A stretch of DNA of 64,000 nt, taken from contig NZ_JAJJNF010000005.1 of the NCBI RefSeq assembly GCF_021245805.1, positions 310,001 to 374,000 of the forward strand, written 5' to 3'. The translations under genes were made by a program, and so were the position numbers. This DNA comes from Mangrovimonas futianensis. GTDB lineage: Bacteria; Bacteroidota; Bacteroidia; Flavobacteriales; Flavobacteriaceae. The notes under the pieces were generated by a model. The model saw only the letters and a program-made list of their open reading frames with translations, was not told where the DNA came from and ran no database searches. Shown here in pieces: positions 16,495 through 24,759 of this stretch (position 1 is its first letter; every line of letters starts with the position of its first letter).

Positions 16495-18558
16495 TTACTC
16501 AGGATACTCAATCCTCAAATGATAAATATTCGCTAGTTTCCGTTTTAAAACCTTTTTAATGGATTGTATCTCTTTAAAGGTAATATTGGCATTCAAAAAC
16601 TGTCCGTCAGCCATTTGTTTATCAATAATGTTTTCTACAAAGGCATCAATTTTTGTGGAAGTCGGTTCTTTTAAGCTTTTGGAAGCAGCTTCAACACTAT
16701 CACACATCATTAAAATAGCTGTTTCTTTACTGAATGGTTTGGGACCTGGATAAGAAAATTCATCTACCTCCAATTCATCAAGCATTAAAGCTTCTTTTTC
16801 TTTCTTATAAAAGAAATAAACCACACTGGTTCCGTGATGGGTTCTTATAAAATCAATAATACGATCAGGAAGGTTATTCTTTTTGGCTATTTCAATGCCA
16901 TTGATGACGTGATCAATAATGATTTTTGCACTTTCCCTAGCCGATAATTCATCATGTGGATTGATTCCCGTCGACTGATTTTCGGTAAAATAAGTGGGAT
17001 TGGACATTTTACCTATATCGTGATACAACGCCCCTACTCTTACTAACATAGCATTAGCCCCTATTTCACTGGCTGCAGCTTCACACAAATTGGCAACATT
17101 CAAGGAGTGATGGAAAGTCCCTGGCGCCTTGTTAGAAAGTTCTTTTAATAACTTAGAATTGGTATCAGACAATTCCAATAGTGAAACGTCAGAAACCAAA
17201 CCAAACAACTTCTCATAGGCATAAATAAGGGGTTGAGCAAATAGTGTCGCCAATCCACATAACACAAACATTCCAAAGGTCACCAACTGAATACCGTCTA
17301 CACTTCCTTCATGAATCACATAAAAAGCGAAATAAGCTATTAAATATATTAAGGTAATCTGTCCTACGGAAATAAACAGATTGGCCCTTTTATAAAGTTC
17401 AGAAACCGTTAAAATAGTTACTATTCCTGCAATAATTTGCAAAAACATATATTCGTAACTATTTGGAACTATAAAACCTAGAAGCAAAACCGTCAAAACA
17501 TGTGAGAACAAACCTAGGCGGGCATCAAAAAAGGCTTTCAAAACCAAGGGAAGGATGCATATAGGCACTACATAGATATACTGTGAATTATAATTAACCA
17601 CCAAAGTGGTAAGGAATACCATCAATAAAATATTGAAAAAGATAAAAGTAACTTTGGTGTTGTTTTCATAGACTTCAAACCGGTATTTACGCAAAAAGAG
17701 TAATAGCATTAATAAGGCTAATGAGACTAGTAAGGTGTATGCCACCAAAACCCAGTTATAATTGGCTTTAGTCCATACTTGTGATTCATATTCAGCTTCT
17801 AGAGATTTTAATTTCTGAAACTTGTCACCCTCAACGACCTCACCTTTAGAAATAAGTAAAGTACCTCGTTCCACACTACCACGTGTGTAGGATATTTTAT
17901 CGAGTTCGTTTTGAAGCGACTTTTCAGTCAAATTTTTGTTGAAGGTTAGGTTAGGCTCAATGATATCAAAGAACAAGGCTACAAACTGTGTGGTAAACTG
18001 TGATAAACCTTTCTTATTTAATTGATTGTTTAACATTGCCTTTATCTGGCTTTGCTTAATCAATTCAGAATAGTTTACTGTTTTCTTTTCTACGTTGTCG
18101 TCTAGTATTATGGCTTGTTTTTCTTCTGCAAAATCATAATCTTCACTCAAGACCCCATGAGCATAGAGATTGTTTAAAAAGTCTATTCCAAATTGGTAAA
18201 CATCCCTTTTTCTACCAACCAAAATTGAATCTGGAAAATCTACTTTAAATTCCTCATCATAAATGTTTAAAACAGACTCTTTAACACTGGAATCTAAATT
18301 AAAATACAAGTAAGATTCTGATTGAATTTGCTTCTTTTCTTGGTCTATTTCCGTTTCAGATTTTTTAATGGCAAAATCAAAAGGGGCATAAAGATTTTCT
18401 GATTGCCAAGGTTTCCCTCTTTCAAAATCGTATTTAAATTTTCCACTCTTAGGAAATAGGTAAACGATTATAAATGTGGTACATACAAAAAGAAGAACTT
18501 TATACAGTAAGGAATGGTTCTTATAGAAGAAATTTACAAGGTCTTTCATTGATAACAT
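16495..18558 (-). CDS. pgpH: 7TM-HD cyclic-di-AMP phosphodiesterase (PgpH-like)
   Basis: 687 residues. A first transmembrane helix (about 19-36) is followed by an extracytoplasmic 7TMR-HDED-type domain (40-260), a bundle of about seven helices (265-450) and a cytoplasmic HD phosphohydrolase domain from residue ~465. The HD metal ligands are visible as TFHHSLN (His484) and the HD pair His513-Asp514 in ALYHDIGK. PgpH hydrolyses c-di-AMP in characterised members; the same role is likely but not proven here. An ATG at 18549 is an alternative start. The last 21 codons are duplicated at 11235-11303. Divergent from the thiolase gene. Confidence 0.88.
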   Translation of the reverse strand: MLSMKDLVNFFYKNHSLLYKVLLFVCTTFIIVYLFPKSGKFKYDFERGKPWQSENLYAPFDFAIKKSETEIDQEKKQIQSESYLYFNLDSSVKESVLNIYDEEFKVDFPDSILVGRKRDVYQFGIDFLNNLYAHGVLSEDYDFAEEKQAIILDDNVEKKTVNYSELIKQSQIKAMLNNQLNKKGLSQFTTQFVALFFDIIEPNLTFNKNLTEKSLQNELDKISYTRGSVERGTLLISKGEVVEGDKFQKLKSLEAEYESQVWTKANYNWVLVAYTLLVSLALLMLLLFLRKYRFEVYENNTKVTFIFFNILLMVFLTTLVVNYNSQYIYVVPICILPLVLKAFFDARLGLFSHVLTVLLLGFIVPNSYEYMFLQIIAGIVTILTVSELYKRANLFISVGQITLIYLIAYFAFYVIHEGSVDGIQLVTFGMFVLCGLATLFAQPLIYAYEKLFGLVSDVSLLELSDTNSKLLKELSNKAPGTFHHSLNVANLCEAAASEIGANAMLVRVGALYHDIGKMSNPTYFTENQSTGINPHDELSARESAKIIIDHVINGIEIAKKNNLPDRIIDFIRTHHGTSVVYFFYKKEKEALMLDELEVDEFSYPGPKPFSKETAILMMCDSVEAASKSLKEPTSTKIDAFVENIIDKQMADGQFLNANITFKEIQSIKKVLKRKLANIYHLRIEYPE

Positions 18559-18642
18559 TCAGAGTTTCAAATGTAATAAAAATATTGTCCAATGTCAGAA
18601 GTCCTAAAATCTGATTTGTTCTATATTCTTGTAAAATTTGAT

Positions 18643-18650
18643 TAATTTTG
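18643..18650 (+). promoter_or_regulatory. Promoter -7 element of the thiolase gene
   Basis: TAATTTTG matches TAnnTTTG 25 bases before the ATG at 18675. A TTTG at 18615-18618 lies 24 bases upstream. It argues against the upstream TTG start at 18648. Confidence 0.45.
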
Positions 18651-18674
18651 CTCAACACAAAAAAATCACTAATT

Positions 18675-19853
18675 ATGAGTAAACAAGTAGTTATTGTTTC
18701 TGCTGCTAGAACACCGATAGGAAGTTTTTTAGGATCGTTATCCACTATACCTGCGCCAAGACTTGGGGCTGTTGCCATTAAGGGAGCCTTGGATAAAATA
18801 CAATTAAAACCAGAAATGGTTGATGAAGTTTTTATGGGCCATGTGGTTCAAGCAGGTGCCGGACAAGCACCAGCGAGACAAGCTGCTATTTACGCAGGAA
18901 TACCAAATACCGTTCCATGTACCACAATCAACAAAGTATGTTCTTCTGGAATGAAAAGTGTTATGCATGCTGCACAAGCTATTGCTTTGGGTGATGCTGA
19001 TATTGTGGTTGCTGGAGGTATGGAAAACATGAGTATGATTCCACATTATTATCATGCAAGAACAGGGACAAAATTTGGACCAGCTACTTTGGAAGATGGA
19101 TTACAAAAAGATGGATTGGTAGATGCTTACGATAATAATGCCATGGGTGTATGTGCAGATGCTTGCGCTGTGAAGTATGAATTTTCAAGGGAAGACCAAG
19201 ATGCGTTCGCAATTCAATCTTATAAGAGATCGGCTGATGCATGGGAAACTGGAAAGTTTGATAATGAAGTAGTTCCTGTTGAAGTACCGCAACGAAGAGG
19301 TGACGCATTGGTAGTTTCTAGAGATGAGGAATTCACTAATGTCAAATTAGATAAAATCCCTGCTTTAAGACCAGCCTTTACAAAGGATGGTACGGTAACA
19401 GCTGCAAATGCCTCTACCATTAATGATGGTGCTGGAGCCATGGTGCTAATGAGTAAGGAAAAAGCTGAAGAATTAGGATTGGAAATATTAGCTACAATAA
19501 AAAGTTATGCTGATGCAGCTCATGAACCTGAATGGTTTACAACTGCTCCCGCTAAAGCATTGCCAAAAGCACTTGCCAAAGCTGGAATATCTATAGATGA
19601 TGTGGATTACTTTGAGTTTAATGAAGCATTTTCAGTTGTTGGATTGGCAAATATGAAAATTTTAGGTCTATCAGATGATAAAGTCAATGTGAACGGTGGT
19701 GCGGTATCATTAGGACACCCATTAGGATGTTCTGGAGTACGTATTCTGATAACCTTATTGAATGTATTAGAACAAAATAATGCTAAAATTGGTGCGGCTG
19801 CTATCTGTAATGGCGGTGGTGGTGCATCAGCAATGGTTATAGAAAGAAATTAA
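18675..19853 (+). CDS. Acetyl-CoA C-acetyltransferase (thiolase)
   Basis: 392 residues, the standard thiolase II length, starting MSKQVVIVSAARTPIGSF. The acyl-accepting cysteine is C89 in NKVCSSGMKS. The C-terminal catalytic motifs are FNEAFS, GGAVSLGHPLGCSG (His) and CNGGGGAS (Cys). The enzyme condenses two acetyl-CoA to acetoacetyl-CoA or cleaves it, in ketone-body, amino-acid or fatty-acid metabolism. No neighbouring beta-oxidation genes indicate which. It is followed 13 bases later by an NlpC/P60 gene that is probably in the same transcript. Confidence 0.93.
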   Translation: MSKQVVIVSAARTPIGSFLGSLSTIPAPRLGAVAIKGALDKIQLKPEMVDEVFMGHVVQAGAGQAPARQAAIYAGIPNTVPCTTINKVCSSGMKSVMHAAQAIALGDADIVVAGGMENMSMIPHYYHARTGTKFGPATLEDGLQKDGLVDAYDNNAMGVCADACAVKYEFSREDQDAFAIQSYKRSADAWETGKFDNEVVPVEVPQRRGDALVVSRDEEFTNVKLDKIPALRPAFTKDGTVTAANASTINDGAGAMVLMSKEKAEELGLEILATIKSYADAAHEPEWFTTAPAKALPKALAKAGISIDDVDYFEFNEAFSVVGLANMKILGLSDDKVNVNGGAVSLGHPLGCSGVRILITLLNVLEQNNAKIGAAAICNGGGGASAMVIERN

Positions 19854-19866
19854 GCCATTATATTGA

Positions 19867-20616
19867 ATGAAGTACGGAATCTGTAACCTTGGTATTGTTC
19901 CTTTAAGATTGGAGCCTTCAGATAAAACTGAATTGGTATCACAAGTCTTATACGGTGAATTTTTTAAAGTTCTGGAACAAAGGAAACAATGGAGCAGAAT
20001 CCGTATTTCTTATGACAAATATGAAGGTTGGATTGACAACAAGCAATATCTTGAAATTTCGGAAGAAGATTACCTCAAGCTAAAATCGGAAGCTTCTATC
20101 CTTTCAACTGATTTGGTGGAATTTGTACAAGATTCAAATGACCAGCTTTACCCAATCCCAATGGGATCGACCTTAAACGGTTTATCACTTTTGAATCATA
20201 AACATGATGGTCATAAATGTCAGGGAAAAAAGGGTAAAGAACTTCTTTTAGAGACAGCTTTCAATTACTTAAACGCTCCTTACCTTTGGGGAGGGAAAAC
20301 ACCTTTCGGAATCGATTGCTCAGGATTCACCCAAATGGTATATCGCCTAAATGGTTACTCTATTTTTAGGGATGCTTCACAACAGGCTACCCAAGGAGAA
20401 GCGCTCAGTTTTATTGAAGAAAGTGAACCGGGTGATTTAGCCTTTTTTGATAATAATGAGGGGAATATAGTTCATGTTGGAATTATTATGAATGACAATT
20501 ATATCATTCATGCCCATGGCAAGGTAAGGATTGACCGCATTGACCACTCTGGTATTTTCAATCAGGATTTAAGAAGACACACCCATAAACTAAGGGTCAT
20601 TAAAAAGATTATATAA
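19867..20616 (+). CDS. NlpC/P60-family cell-wall peptidase with SH3 domain
   Basis: 249 residues. An N-terminal bacterial SH3-like region (residues 1-~65, KWSRIRISYDKYEGWI-type pattern) precedes a second SH3-like stretch and the C-terminal NlpC/P60 domain (about 125-249). The catalytic Cys is C151 in GIDCSGFTQM and the His is H203 in VHVGIIM, with a third polar residue in HAHGKVR. The family hydrolyses D-Glu-(gamma)-diamino acid bonds of peptidoglycan. There is no obvious signal peptide, so it may act on imported muropeptides in the cytoplasm or leave by another route. It ends at a strong terminator. Confidence 0.88.
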   Translation: MKYGICNLGIVPLRLEPSDKTELVSQVLYGEFFKVLEQRKQWSRIRISYDKYEGWIDNKQYLEISEEDYLKLKSEASILSTDLVEFVQDSNDQLYPIPMGSTLNGLSLLNHKHDGHKCQGKKGKELLLETAFNYLNAPYLWGGKTPFGIDCSGFTQMVYRLNGYSIFRDASQQATQGEALSFIEESEPGDLAFFDNNEGNIVHVGIIMNDNYIIHAHGKVRIDRIDHSGIFNQDLRRHTHKLRVIKKII

Positions 20617-20650
20617 AAAAAGTCGCAATTTTTTCATTGCGACTTTTTTA
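20615..20650. terminator. Bidirectional terminator between NlpC/P60 gene and gyrA operon
   Basis: AGTCGCAAT (20621-20629) pairs with ATTGCGACT (20636-20644), flanked by A and T runs. It serves the plus-strand NlpC/P60 gene and the converging TPR gene. Confidence 0.85.
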
Positions 20651-20670
20651 TTGTAGGTAAAAGGTTTATA

Positions 20671-21921
20671 CTAGCCCTTACTCAATTCATCTACTTTAGC
20701 TTTCATTGCTTTAAATTTTGCAGTATCTCCTAAAGCACTATAAATATTCATTAAGGTTTTTGTTACCTCCAAGTTATCAGGATCTTGTTTCAAAACATTT
20801 TCTAAATATGGAACTGCACTCTTGTAAACCTGAGTTCTTTCCTCTTTTAGCTCATCATATCTTTTGTTATCAGCAGAAGAATTTCCAAGTCCGTTCATTT
20901 CTTCAACAATAGCAGTTTCTCTACCTAAAATCAAAGCAGCTAAATTGATTTCCGCATTTAAATAGGTAGGATCCAATTCAATCGCTTTTTTGTAATACTT
21001 TTCAGCCGCTTCCAAATCTTCAGACTCTTGAGCAACTACACCTAAATTAAATTGTAATTCTGGATTGTTAGGATCTTTAGCTGCTGCTTCTTCAATGGCA
21101 CTTTTGAACTTATCTGTTTTTCCCATTTTGAAATACAGATTAGCTTGTGACATCAATAGATTCAAATCATCTGGATTTTCTTTTCTAGCTTCTTCCATAG
21201 CAGCTTCTGCCTTTTCATTTTCACCATTACTGATGTAAATAAGTGCTATGTTTTTAATGATTTCAGGACGTTTAGAATCTGTCTTTTGAGTGGAAGGCTT
21301 GATATGAGTTCCTGCTTTAACAGATAAATCCCTCATATTTTGGTCATCAAAAGTTTCTACTTCACCACTCTCTTTATTTGTAGCCACAAATTGAGTTTCA
21401 ACGCCTTCATATCCTAAAGTATTCAATTCTTCATAAAGCGTCAACGCACGATCATATTCTTGAACACTTACCGCAGTCGCTGCTGCATAATATAGATATA
21501 AAGTATCTTTGGTAGAAGCTCTATAGGCATTTTCAAAATACTTTGAAGATGTGCTATAGTCCTTTTTCTCATAAGCATCATTTCCCTTAGTTAAGAAATT
21601 TTGTACCATTTGAGTTTTTAATTCTGCAGCTTCCGTTTGATAATCAGCAGTAACGTTTTCCAAGTCACCTAAAGCCGTTTTTATATCTGGATTGCTTCCG
21701 TTACCTCCAGCATATAAAGAAGCTGCTTTTAAATAGTAATACTTTGATTTTAACTTATCATCCATGGAAGACATTAAACCCTCCGCTTCAGACAATGCAG
21801 CTTTTGCTTCTGCATAATTATTATTCTTTATAGCCTTTTCAGCATTCTTCAATTCTTTTTTTTGAGCAAAAGAAAACGAAGAAATTGCCAATGTCAATGC
21901 TACAACTAATTGTTTTTTCAT
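20671..21921 (-). CDS. Tetratricopeptide-repeat protein, exported
   Basis: 416 residues with a signal peptide (MKKQLVVALTLAISSFSFAQ) and TPR repeats across the rest; the clearest copies are at about residues 225-330 (NGENEKAEAAMEEARKENPDD, SEDLEAAEKYYKKAIELDPTY). It is a periplasmic or lipid-independent scaffold with no enzymatic motif. It begins 24 bases after gyrA on the same strand, so it is probably transcribed from the gyrA promoter. No function can be assigned beyond protein-protein interaction. Confidence 0.8.
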   Translation of the reverse strand: MKKQLVVALTLAISSFSFAQKKELKNAEKAIKNNNYAEAKAALSEAEGLMSSMDDKLKSKYYYLKAASLYAGGNGSNPDIKTALGDLENVTADYQTEAAELKTQMVQNFLTKGNDAYEKKDYSTSSKYFENAYRASTKDTLYLYYAAATAVSVQEYDRALTLYEELNTLGYEGVETQFVATNKESGEVETFDDQNMRDLSVKAGTHIKPSTQKTDSKRPEIIKNIALIYISNGENEKAEAAMEEARKENPDDLNLLMSQANLYFKMGKTDKFKSAIEEAAAKDPNNPELQFNLGVVAQESEDLEAAEKYYKKAIELDPTYLNAEINLAALILGRETAIVEEMNGLGNSSADNKRYDELKEERTQVYKSAVPYLENVLKQDPDNLEVTKTLMNIYSALGDTAKFKAMKAKVDELSKG

Positions 21922-21945
21922 TGCGTTTCGTATTAATTTTAATGT

Positions 21946-24501
21946 TTATTGTTCACTGTCCTGTGTTGTATCAAGAGTTGTGCCATCATCAGTTTGATCA
22001 ACAATATTCTCATTGCCTTCCAATTCTTCCATATCATCTTCATCTTGCTTTACTTTGGCAACGGCTGCAATGGAATCATTATTTTTCAAATTGATCAATT
22101 TAACACCTTGAGTTGCACGACCCATGGTACGTAAATCTTTTACTTCCATTCTGATGGCAATACCCGATTTATTGATAATCATTAATCCGTCGGTATCAGA
22201 TACATTTTTAATGGCCACCAAATTTCCAGTTTTATCTGTAATTGAAATGGTCTTGACCCCTTTTCCTCCACGGTTGGTAATTCGATAAATTTCTTCACCA
22301 GTTTCTGGGTCATCAATAAACGTACGCTTTCCATAACCATTTTCAGAAACAACTAAAACGGTTTCTTCCTGTGGATTATTAATGGTAATCATACCAACAA
22401 CTTCATCTTTATTGCTAGCAAGGGTGATCCCTCGTACTCCAGAAGCATTTCTTCCCATTGGTCTGGTTTTGGCTTCTTCAAAACGAATCGCTTTACCTGA
22501 TTTTAAGGCAATCATAACTTGGCTTTCTCCAGTTGTTAACTTTGCTTCCAGTAATTCGTCATCCTCTTTAATTGTAATGGCATTGATACCATTCGTTCTC
22601 GGTCTGGAGTATTGTTCAAGAGACGTTTTCTTAACCTGACCTTTTTTGGTTGCCATTATGACATAATGACTGTTTATATAATCTTCGTCTTTAAGATCTT
22701 GTGTACAGATAAAGGCTTTTACCTTATCATCCTGCTCAATATTGATTAGATTTTGGATGGCTCTACCTTTTGAAGTTCTGCTTCCCTCTGGAATTTCATA
22801 AACCCGCATCCAGAAACACTTACCTTTTTGGGTAAAGAATAGCATGTACTGGTGGTTGGTACCAACAAACATATCTTCTAAAAAGTCTTCATTTCTTGTA
22901 GTAGATGCTTTCTGACCTACACCACCTCTATTTTGGGTTTTGTATTCAGATAACGGTGTACGCTTAACATAACCAGCATGAGAAATGGTAATAACTACCT
23001 TCTCATCAGGAATCATATCTTCAATACTTAAATCGCCACCAGCATATTCAATAACTGAACGGCGCTCATCTCCATATTTATCCTTAACCTCAAGTAATTC
23101 TTGTTTAATAATGTCCATTCTTCGATCCTTCTTATCAAGAATGTCCTTTAAATCCTCAATGGTCTTTAAAAGTTCTTCATACTCTGAACGAAGCTTGTCT
23201 TGTTCTAGACCAGTTAACTGACGCAAACGCATTTCTACAATAGCCTTTGCTTGAATCTCAGTCAACTTAAAGCGTTCCATTAATTTTTCTCGAGCTTCCT
23301 CAGCATTTGAAGACCCTCTAATGATCGCGATGACTTCATCAATGTTATCAGAAGCGATAATTAAACCTTCTAATATGTGGGCACGCTCTTCAGCTTTACG
23401 CAATTCGTAAGTGGTTCTTCTTACTACAACCTCATGGCGGTGTTCCACAAAATGAAGAATTAAATCTTTAAGATTTAACAATTCTGGTCTACCATTAACT
23501 AAGGCAATGTTGTTAACGCTAAAGGAAGATTGTAAAGCGGTGTATTTATAAAGCTTGTTTAAAACAATATTAGGAATGGCATCACGCTTTAACACATACA
23601 CTATTCGCATCCCATTTCTGTCGGACTCATCACGAATGGTTGAAATACCATCTAACTTTTTATCATTAACCAAGTCTGCAGTCTTTTTAATCATTTCTGC
23701 TTTATTAACTTGGTATGGAATCTCAGTTACAATAATACATTCCCTTCCATTAACTTCCTCTATGTTGGCTTTGGCACGCATAACAATACGTCCACGCCCC
23801 GTGTGAAAAGCTTCTTTAACGCCATCATATCCATAAATTGTTCCTCCTGTTGGAAAATCAGGTGCTTTGATGTGAGTCATTAACTCATCAACGTCAATCT
23901 CATTATTATCTATATAAGCTACTGTACCATCAACAACTTCAGATAAGTTATGTGGAGGCATGTTGGTTGCCATACCTACAGCAATCCCAGAAGCCCCATT
24001 AACTAAAAGACCTGGAATTCTGGTTGGTAAAACAGTTGGCTCTTGTAATGTATCATCAAAATTTAAACGGTGGTCTACAGTATCTTTATCGATATCAGCA
24101 AGCATATCCTCTGATATCTTTCTCATTCTTGCCTCTGTATAACGCATCGCCGCTGGACTATCACCATCAACAGACCCAAAGTTTCCCTGTCCATCTACCA
24201 ACATGTATCGCAGACTCCACTCTTGAGCCATACGTACCATGGTATCATAAACAGAAGTATCTCCATGGGGGTGATATTTACCTAAAACCTCTCCAACAAT
24301 TCTTGCAGATTTCTTGTATGCTGTATTAGACCTTACTCCTAATTCATGCATACCGAAAAGAACTCTTCGGTGAACGGGCTTAAGACCATCTCTTACATCT
24401 GGTAAAGCACGTGACACGATGACCGACATTGAATAATCAATGTAAGCCGATTTCATTTCATCTTCAATGTTAATTGGAATGAGTTTTTCTCCTTCTACCA
24501 T
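21946..24501 (-). CDS. gyrA: DNA gyrase subunit A
   Basis: 851 residues. The N-terminal winged-helix/tower breakage-reunion domain has the catalytic tyrosine Y121 in AAMRYTEARM. The quinolone-determining region reads HPHGDTSVYD, with Thr at position 82 and Asp at 86. The C-terminal beta-pinwheel starts after about residue 510 and contains a GyrA-box-like motif QNRGGVG, which departs from the E. coli QRRGGKG. The protein ends in an acidic tail. It assembles with GyrB (not in the window) to introduce negative supercoils. A topoisomerase IV ParC identity is less likely because of the full-length pinwheel. Confidence 0.93.
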   Translation of the reverse strand: MVEGEKLIPINIEDEMKSAYIDYSMSVIVSRALPDVRDGLKPVHRRVLFGMHELGVRSNTAYKKSARIVGEVLGKYHPHGDTSVYDTMVRMAQEWSLRYMLVDGQGNFGSVDGDSPAAMRYTEARMRKISEDMLADIDKDTVDHRLNFDDTLQEPTVLPTRIPGLLVNGASGIAVGMATNMPPHNLSEVVDGTVAYIDNNEIDVDELMTHIKAPDFPTGGTIYGYDGVKEAFHTGRGRIVMRAKANIEEVNGRECIIVTEIPYQVNKAEMIKKTADLVNDKKLDGISTIRDESDRNGMRIVYVLKRDAIPNIVLNKLYKYTALQSSFSVNNIALVNGRPELLNLKDLILHFVEHRHEVVVRRTTYELRKAEERAHILEGLIIASDNIDEVIAIIRGSSNAEEAREKLMERFKLTEIQAKAIVEMRLRQLTGLEQDKLRSEYEELLKTIEDLKDILDKKDRRMDIIKQELLEVKDKYGDERRSVIEYAGGDLSIEDMIPDEKVVITISHAGYVKRTPLSEYKTQNRGGVGQKASTTRNEDFLEDMFVGTNHQYMLFFTQKGKCFWMRVYEIPEGSRTSKGRAIQNLINIEQDDKVKAFICTQDLKDEDYINSHYVIMATKKGQVKKTSLEQYSRPRTNGINAITIKEDDELLEAKLTTGESQVMIALKSGKAIRFEEAKTRPMGRNASGVRGITLASNKDEVVGMITINNPQEETVLVVSENGYGKRTFIDDPETGEEIYRITNRGGKGVKTISITDKTGNLVAIKNVSDTDGLMIINKSGIAIRMEVKDLRTMGRATQGVKLINLKNNDSIAAVAKVKQDEDDMEELEGNENIVDQTDDGTTLDTTQDSEQ

Positions 24502-24759
24502 ATATAAATTAATTAGTTAATTTCAAAAGTTTACATTCGTGCTAATATAACCATTATAGTAGTAATAGCAGGTGATTATAAACCCTTTTTTGGTTATTTT
24601 TATTAACAATAATATCATAAAATATTTAATAAGTAAAAGGTGAAAAATTTTGATTTTCGGAGGTTTTTTTATCTATTAGCATACACCCCGAAAATTAAGG
24701 TATAGTTTTTGTCTTTAATCTTTATGATTTTAGTATTTTTAATGTAGAAAGGATAATTT
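24502..24759. other. Divergent gyrA/clpC promoter region
   Basis: 258 bases between two divergently transcribed housekeeping genes. It is very AT-rich; I see no clean TAnnTTTG element in either direction and no small gene. Confidence 0.4.

Noticed and set aside
23800..24330. Possible fluoroquinolone-resistance change in gyrA (Thr82)
   Set aside because: Thr at this position is normal in flavobacteria such as F. psychrophilum as I recall, and Asp86 is intact, so nothing suggests a resistance mutation.
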